From assembly GCF_023498005.1 (NCBI RefSeq), contig NZ_CP097289.1, positions 5,704,001 to 5,768,000 of the forward strand: DNA of 64,000 nucleotides, written 5' to 3'. A program made the translations under genes and the position numbers. This document shows positions 59,011-64,000 of the stretch, piece by piece. Origin of the DNA: Streptomyces durmitorensis. GTDB lineage: Bacteria; Actinomycetota; Actinomycetes; Streptomycetales; Streptomycetaceae. The notes under the pieces were generated by a model that was given only the letters and a program-made list of their open reading frames with translations, was not told where the DNA came from and ran no database searches. The first letter of the stretch is position 1. Each line of letters begins with the position of its first letter.

Positions 59011-59751
59011 GTGCACCAGTCCGCGTACGAACAGATGGAACTCTGTGTCGAGCAGTACATGCCCACGGGCAGGCGCCACCGGGTGGTCGATCTCGGCGCC
59101 CGGGTCTCCGACGGGCAGACCCGCACCCACAAGGCCCTGCTCGAAGGGCGCGACACGGAGTACGTGGGCGTCGACGTGCTCGACGGACGCAACGTCGACG
59201 CGGTGATGACGAAGCCCTACCGCATCCCCGTGAAGTCCCGCAGCGCCGACTTCGTCATCTCCGGCCAGGCGTTCGAGCACATCCCCTTCTTCTGGGCGAC
59301 GATGCTGGAGATCGCCCGCGTCCTGAAGCCGCAGGGCATCGCCTTCGTGACGGCGCCCTCGCGCGGCCACGTGCACGACGCGCAGGACTGCTGGCGCTAC
59401 TACCCCGACGGGTTCCGCGCCCTGGCCGCGTACACCCGGCTCGAACTCCGCGAGGCCTACACGGACTTCCCGCCCATGAAGGGCATCCGCCACGCGTATG
59501 GCCAGATCGACGCCAAGCACGCCTACTGGGGCGACTCCGTCGGCGTGTTCCAGCGGCCCAAGAACTATCCGCGTCTCACCATGGCCCTGGTGCGCTCCAC
59601 GACCACGTGGTGGGCGAACAGGGTCGGCGGGGTCGACGGCGTCCCGCTGCCCGAGCCCGTCGAGGGCCGCACGCTGTGCGGCAGGCCGAAGGTGGTGGCC
59701 CCGCGCGCGGTGGACGAGCGGCCCGTCGAGGCACCAAGTAACGCCAAATGA
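59011..59751 (+). CDS. class I SAM-dependent methyltransferase
   Basis: Protein of 246 residues from the GTG at 59011, chosen because GGAGGAG is immediately upstream; a GTG at 58945 would add 22 residues. Motif I is degenerate (HRVVDLGARVSDGQ). The post-I region is YVGVDVLDGRNVD, and later regions are FVISGQAFEHIPFFW and EIARVLKPQGIAFVTAPSRG, typical of the Methyltransf_11 type. It probably methylates a sugar or chain end in the polymer pathway. It follows the acyltransferase by about 80 bases. Confidence 0.87.
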   Translation: MHQSAYEQMELCVEQYMPTGRRHRVVDLGARVSDGQTRTHKALLEGRDTEYVGVDVLDGRNVDAVMTKPYRIPVKSRSADFVISGQAFEHIPFFWATMLEIARVLKPQGIAFVTAPSRGHVHDAQDCWRYYPDGFRALAAYTRLELREAYTDFPPMKGIRHAYGQIDAKHAYWGDSVGVFQRPKNYPRLTMALVRSTTTWWANRVGGVDGVPLPEPVEGRTLCGRPKVVAPRAVDERPVEAPSNAK

Positions 59752-59806
59752 ACCTATGTTGACGAAATGTGACATCACGGATGAGTTGCGCGTACTGTCC
59801 GCTTTC

Positions 59807-60631
59807 ATGGCATGGCGACGCGCTGTGAATGGCGCATTGAAGCAACTGACCGGATATCAGCTGACGCGCAGACCGCTGCCGGCCCAGCGCGCGGCGGCGG
59901 CCCCCGCGCCGAAGCCCGCCCCGGCATCGAAGCCGAAGCCCAAGCCGAAGGCCCTGAACCTCCCCGCCGACTACGACGACGAGGCGAAGGAGATCATCCG
60001 TGCGGTGAAGCCGTACACGATGACCTCTCCCGAACGGCTGAACGCCTTCATCCTGGCGACCCGGCACGTCGTACGGCACGGCATCCCCGGCGACATCGTC
60101 GAGTGCGGTGTGTGGCGCGGCGGTTCGATGCAGGCCTGTGCCAAGGCGCTGATCTCCGCCGGTGACACCGAGCGCGACCTGTACCTCTTCGACACCTACG
60201 AGGGCATGACCCCGCCCACCGAGGAGGACCTGCGCCGGGACGGCAAGTCCGCCGAGGAGCTGCTCAAGCTGCAGGGCAAGGACCGTCCGATCTGGGCGGT
60301 CGCCTCCCTCGACGACGTCAAGTCGGGCTTCGAGAAGGTGCCCTACCCCAAGGAGCGCGTGCACTACGTCCAGGGAATGGTCGAGGAGACCGTCCCGCGC
60401 GAGGCGCCCGAGCAGATCTCCATCCTGCGCCTCGACACCGACTGGTACGCCTCGACCAAGCACGAACTCCAAGAGCTTTACTCGCGGTTGGTCAGCGGCG
60501 GCGTCCTGCTCATCGACGACTACGGCTACTGGCAGGGATCGCGCCAGGCCGTCGACGAGTTCCTGGAGAAGACCGGCGAGCGCCTGCTGCTCCTGCGCAT
60601 GGACGAGGGCCGCATCGCGGTCAAGCCCTGA
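59807..60631 (+). CDS. TylF/MycF-type O-methyltransferase
   Basis: Protein of 274 residues from the ATG at 59807; an ATG at 59756 would add 17. An Ala/Pro/Lys-rich stretch (~25-48) precedes the catalytic domain. SAM-binding region GDIVECGVWRGGSMQACAKA, then LYLFDTYEGMTPPTEED, the acidic metal-site region LRLDTDWYASTKHEL and VLLIDDYGYWQGSRQAVDEF are all as in macrocin O-methyltransferase TylF. Known relatives methylate sugar hydroxyls, fitting a polymer-decorating role. A very strong hairpin follows. Confidence 0.9.
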   Translation: MAWRRAVNGALKQLTGYQLTRRPLPAQRAAAAPAPKPAPASKPKPKPKALNLPADYDDEAKEIIRAVKPYTMTSPERLNAFILATRHVVRHGIPGDIVECGVWRGGSMQACAKALISAGDTERDLYLFDTYEGMTPPTEEDLRRDGKSAEELLKLQGKDRPIWAVASLDDVKSGFEKVPYPKERVHYVQGMVEETVPREAPEQISILRLDTDWYASTKHELQELYSRLVSGGVLLIDDYGYWQGSRQAVDEFLEKTGERLLLLRMDEGRIAVKP

Positions 60632-60680
60632 CCGCTCGGCGGGCAGCTGAGCCAACCAACTGAAGACAGCGGGCAGGTGA

Positions 60681-60727
60681 GCGGGCCCTGTGTCCGGCGG
60701 CTTCGAGCCGCCGGACACAGGGCCCGC
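60681..60727 (+). terminator. long-stem terminator after the TylF-like gene
   Basis: Perfect 22-bp stem, 60681-60702 against 60706-60727, with loop TCG. It is the longest perfect inverted repeat in the window and lies 50 bases after the stop, separating the decorating genes from the next large enzyme. Confidence 0.92.
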
Positions 60728-60850
60728 CCGCGTGATCACTCGAATGGCTCTGCGCGGGTGACCCGGAAGGGCGGCGGTTGTTAACCAAGTGGCCCCCAGC
60801 AGGACGCGCAGCCGTGCCCGTCAGTTCTCCGGAAGGAATGTGCGCAGCGC

Positions 60851-63800
60851 ATGACACCCCGACTTGCCGTCGTCGTCCCCGTCTACAACGTCGAGGAGTT
60901 TCTCGGCCCTTGCCTCCGGTCACTGGCCGAGCAGACCATGCCGGACCTCGAAGTCGTCATGGTGAACGACGGTTCCACCGACGGGAGCCCGCGCATCGCC
61001 CGCGAGTTCGCCGCCGACGACGCGAGATTCCGGCTGGTCGAGCAGGAGAACGCGGGGCTCGGGGCGGCCCGCAACGCGGGAGTGCGTCAGGCGCGGGGGA
61101 CCTACCTGGCGTTCGTCGACAGCGACGACGTCGTCCCGCGTGACGCGTACGAGCGGATGCTGGCGGCCCTCGACGAGTCCGGCTCGGACTTCGTCACCGG
61201 CAACGTCCACCGGCTGCGCTCCGCCGGCCGGAGCGAGCAGTCGCCGATGTTCCGCAAGATGATGGAGAAGAACCGCAGCGCCACGCACGTCACGCGCGAC
61301 TGGGAGCTGCTCGGCGACCGCATCGCCTGCAACAAGGTCTTCCGCAGGGACTTCTGGGACCGGCACGCCTTCGCCTTCCCGGAGGGCGTGCTCTTCGAGG
61401 ACACCCCCGTCACGATCCCCGCCCACTTCCTGGCCGCTTCCGTCGACGTACTGAAGGATCCCGTCTACCTCTGGCGCGACCGCGACGGCTCCATCACCAG
61501 CCGCCGCGCCAAGCCCCGCGCCGTGCGCGACCGCACGGCCGCCGTCCTCTCGGCCGGCGGATTCCTCGCCGAGCAGGCGGCCAGGGCGGCGGGCACACCG
61601 CAGGCCGAGGTCTTCGCCGATGCCAAGCGGCGCTATGACACCACCGTGTTCTCCGGTGACCTGTGGCTGTTCATGGAGGCCCTGCCGCACGGCGACGCCG
61701 CGTACCACGACGCCTTCATGGAGCAGGCCAACACCTTCCTCGACACCGTCGACCCCGCGGTCGTCGCCGCACTGCCGCTCGCCCTTCGCGTGCGCTGGCA
61801 GCTCATCCGCCAGCGCCGCGTCACCGACCTGCTCGCCTTCATGGCGTACGAGAAGTCCCACCCCGAGGCCTTCAGGGTCCGCGGCCTGCGCAGGCGCCGG
61901 GCCGACTTCCCCGGGATCGGCGGCCTGCCGCGCGAGACCGTCGCCCTGAAACGTTCCGACCTGCCGCTGACCGCGCAGCTCACCCACGCCGCCTGGGACG
62001 AGCAGGGCAGGCTCCGGCTCAAGGGCTACGCCTACATCCCCAACCTGCCCGCCGGGCGGATCGGGGCACGCGCCAGGATCGCCTGGCTGCGGGCCGGGCG
62101 CCGGCGGGTCCTGCCGCTGAAGCTGCGCACCGTGCGGGCGCGCGAGGCGACGTACCGCTCCAAGCAGGGCCTGCACAGCTACGACCGGTCGGGGTTCGAG
62201 ACGGTCATCGATCCCCGCAGGACCATCACCAAGCGCCGCAGCACCACCTGGAACGTCGAGATGGGCGTGGTCAGCGGGCTGCTGCCGCGCACCGGGCCGG
62301 TGCGGATGACCGGCGCGCCGCGGCTTCCCGTGCGGTATCTGGAGGAGTTCCTGCGGGTGGCCGTCACGCTCAGCAAGGGGCGGCTGCGGCTGCGCACGGA
62401 GCGGGTGGCGGGGCGGCTCGTCGCGCACGAGGGGTGCGGTGGCGTCGTCCGGCTGCACGGCAGGCTGGCGCCGGGCGAGTCGCAGGCCGTCGACGCCCTG
62501 CGGGTCGAGAACTGGCACACCAAGGAGGCGCACTACGCCCCCGCCCTGGTCAACGGCCGTGACTTCAGCGCGGATGTGCCGCTCGCCCTCTTCCGCGCCG
62601 GTGAGGACGAGCGCACCGGCGCACCGCGCAAGGCCGACCCGTGGGGCGTCGCCCTGGTCCGCGAGGGCGGCGACCGCACACCGCTGGCCGCCTGCCCCGA
62701 TGTGCCGCCGGGGCGGTACGGACTGCTGCCGGGGCGTGAACTCCTCGTCCTGGCCAACGCGTCGGGGAACCTGGAGCTGCGCGACCAGACCGTGCGGCCG
62801 CTCGTCTCCAGCGTGACCTGGGACGACGAGCTGCTCATCGAGGGCAGCCACCCCGACGCCGCGGCCCGCGCCGGGGAGCTGGTCTTCGTGCACGCCGGTC
62901 ACGGCGACGAGGCCGTGGTGCCGGTGCGGATCGAGGACGGGCGGTTCGCCGCCGCGCTGCGCCCCGAGGCCCTGCCGGGACCCGGCGGCACCCTGCCGCT
63001 CGCCGAGGGGCGCTGGAACCTCTTCCTGCGCGAGCCCGGCCAGAGCGACCCCGAGCAGTACACCCCGGTGTGCGTGGCGCCGGGCAAGGACCGCGGACTC
63101 CCGCTCGTGCGCACCCGATCCGGCCGTGACATCAGCCTCAAGCGCCACGCCCACGACGGCCTCCACCTGCGCTCGGGCTCCGCGGTGCCCATGACCGACC
63201 GGGGCGGCCCGCGCCAGCGCCGACTGCGCGAGGTGTACGCGGCGCGGCGCGGTGAGCCCCTGCGCGACGCCGTCCTGTACTGCAGCTTCGACGGACGCCA
63301 GTACTCGGACTCGCCCCGCGCCGTGCACGAGGAACTGGTCGGCAGAGGCGTCGAGTTGGAGCACCTGTGGGTGGTGCGCGACCAGCAGGTGGCGCTGCCC
63401 GAGAGCGCCACGCCCCTCGCCCTGTGGAGCGCCGAGTGGTACGAGGCCCTGGCCCGCTGCCGCTACGTCGTCACCAACACCCAGCTGCCCGCGTGGTTCG
63501 AGCGCGCCGAAGGACAGTACGTCGTGCAGACCTGGCACGGCACCCCGCTCAAGCGCATCGGCCGCGACCTCGCGGGCCACGCGTCCGGCGACCGTGCCTA
63601 CATGGCGACCCTGCCGGGACGCGCCGACCAGTGGAGCCTGCTGGTCTCACCCAACCGCTTCTCGACGCCCCTGCTGCGCGGCGCCTTCGGCTACACCGGG
63701 GAAGTCCTGGAGCGCGGCTATCCGCGCAACGACCTGCTGCACGCCGCCGACCGCGCGAAGGTCGCCGCATCCGTGCGCGAGCGGCTCGGCATCCCCGAGG

Positions 63801-64000
63801 GCAAGCGCGTCGTCCTGTACGCGCCCACCTGGCGCGAGAACCAGCCCAAGCAGGGCGGCCGCTACGGCCTCGACCTCCAGCTGGACCTCGACGCCGCGCG
63901 GCGCGCCATCGGCGACGACCACGTGCTCCTGGTCCGCAGGCACTACCTCGTCGGCGGCACCGTCCCCGGCTCGTACTTCGTCCGCGACGTCACGCGCCAC
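60851..64000 (+). CDS. bifunctional GT2 / CDP-glycerol glycerophosphotransferase (3' end outside window)
   Basis: At least 1050 residues, still open at the window end. It begins TPRLAVVVPVYNVEEFLGPC. GT-A domain ~1-240 with VNDGSTDGSPRIAREF and FVDSDDVVPRDAYERM. A long beta-rich middle (LRLKGYAYIPNLPAG, FETVIDPRR) follows. The glycerophosphotransferase domain starts near residue 800, with His896 in QTWHGTPLKRIG, SPNRFSTPLLRG, YPRNDLL, YAPTWRENQPKQGGRY and LVRRHYLVGG. It is the closest paralogue of the 45815-49660 protein but keeps the histidine and has no disordered insert. The ATG at 60851 follows GGAAGGAATG. Confidence 0.9.
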   Translation, partial: MTPRLAVVVPVYNVEEFLGPCLRSLAEQTMPDLEVVMVNDGSTDGSPRIAREFAADDARFRLVEQENAGLGAARNAGVRQARGTYLAFVDSDDVVPRDAYERMLAALDESGSDFVTGNVHRLRSAGRSEQSPMFRKMMEKNRSATHVTRDWELLGDRIACNKVFRRDFWDRHAFAFPEGVLFEDTPVTIPAHFLAASVDVLKDPVYLWRDRDGSITSRRAKPRAVRDRTAAVLSAGGFLAEQAARAAGTPQAEVFADAKRRYDTTVFSGDLWLFMEALPHGDAAYHDAFMEQANTFLDTVDPAVVAALPLALRVRWQLIRQRRVTDLLAFMAYEKSHPEAFRVRGLRRRRADFPGIGGLPRETVALKRSDLPLTAQLTHAAWDEQGRLRLKGYAYIPNLPAGRIGARARIAWLRAGRRRVLPLKLRTVRAREATYRSKQGLHSYDRSGFETVIDPRRTITKRRSTTWNVEMGVVSGLLPRTGPVRMTGAPRLPVRYLEEFLRVAVTLSKGRLRLRTERVAGRLVAHEGCGGVVRLHGRLAPGESQAVDALRVENWHTKEAHYAPALVNGRDFSADVPLALFRAGEDERTGAPRKADPWGVALVREGGDRTPLAACPDVPPGRYGLLPGRELLVLANASGNLELRDQTVRPLVSSVTWDDELLIEGSHPDAAARAGELVFVHAGHGDEAVVPVRIEDGRFAAALRPEALPGPGGTLPLAEGRWNLFLREPGQSDPEQYTPVCVAPGKDRGLPLVRTRSGRDISLKRHAHDGLHLRSGSAVPMTDRGGPRQRRLREVYAARRGEPLRDAVLYCSFDGRQYSDSPRAVHEELVGRGVELEHLWVVRDQQVALPESATPLALWSAEWYEALARCRYVVTNTQLPAWFERAEGQYVVQTWHGTPLKRIGRDLAGHASGDRAYMATLPGRADQWSLLVSPNRFSTPLLRGAFGYTGEVLERGYPRNDLLHAADRAKVAASVRERLGIPEGKRVVLYAPTWRENQPKQGGRYGLDLQLDLDAARRAIGDDHVLLVRRHYLVGGTVPGSYFVRDVTRH

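Noticed and set aside
60838..60850. ATG at 60838 as start of the last polymerase
   Set aside because: It is out of frame with the coding sequence; the ATG at 60851 gives the canonical GT2 opening.

Overview
The window is GC-rich actinobacterial chromosome, almost certainly Streptomyces. Support comes from the 3' part of an rRNA operon with the long actinobacterial 23S form, strong G/C third-position bias, frequent GTG starts, and the gene order mtnA-mtrA-mtrB-lpqB-comF-hpf-response regulator-YcaQ-like-GNAT-secA. From memory this order matches the Streptomyces coelicolor core region around SCO2999-SCO3020. No insertion sequence, prophage, CRISPR array or tRNA was seen.

Region 1 (1-2.63 kb): the 3' three quarters of a 23S rRNA gene, a 5S rRNA gene and two hairpin terminators. 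Region 2 (2.63-8.54 kb, minus strand): a tightly coupled five-gene operon, read as GPDPase-type membrane protein, DUF4129, DUF4350, MoxR ATPase, DUF58; the last four overlap or nearly touch. Region 3 (8.68-22.8 kb): mtnA, a 35-residue membrane peptide gene, the MtrA-MtrB-LpqB envelope-stress module, a ComF-like phosphoribosyltransferase (preceded by two perfect DnaA boxes), the hibernation factor hpf, an orphan LuxR-type response regulator, a YcaQ-like glycosylase, a GNAT acetyltransferase and secA. Region 4 (22.9-34.2 kb): an Rv3235-family protein, a DUF6912-like protein, a HAD hydrolase, a large ATPase/LuxR regulator, a DJ-1/PfpI protein and the 1648-residue NAD-glutamate dehydrogenase, which ends at a strong terminator.

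Region 5 (34.2 kb to the end) is a secondary cell-wall polymer locus of teichoic-acid type. It holds a TagGH-type ABC exporter, four large enzymes that fuse a GT2 glycosyltransferase to a CDP-glycerol glycerophosphotransferase (the last cut by the window end), a GT2 enzyme without that domain, a GT4 glycosyltransferase, a GT4-Stealth fusion, galE, two polytopic membrane proteins likely to be GT-C or sugar-related, an OafA-type acyltransferase, a class I methyltransferase, a TylF/MycF-type methyltransferase, a TetR regulator, and a small protein that looks like a stand-alone copy of the accessory beta-domain of the big enzymes. Together these would build, decorate and export a phosphate-containing glycopolymer.

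The most unusual items are: (i) a roughly 150-bp intergenic element with 13-16 bp inverted ends, present three times (two in tandem at 24.3-24.6 kb and one at 41.1-41.3 kb); (ii) a GT2/glycerophosphotransferase in which the conserved histidine of the QTWHG motif is asparagine; (iii) the GT4-Stealth fusion and module reshuffling across the cluster; (iv) repeat-rich, probably fast-changing linkers in several cluster proteins. Start codons and domain limits were judged by eye; no database search was run.
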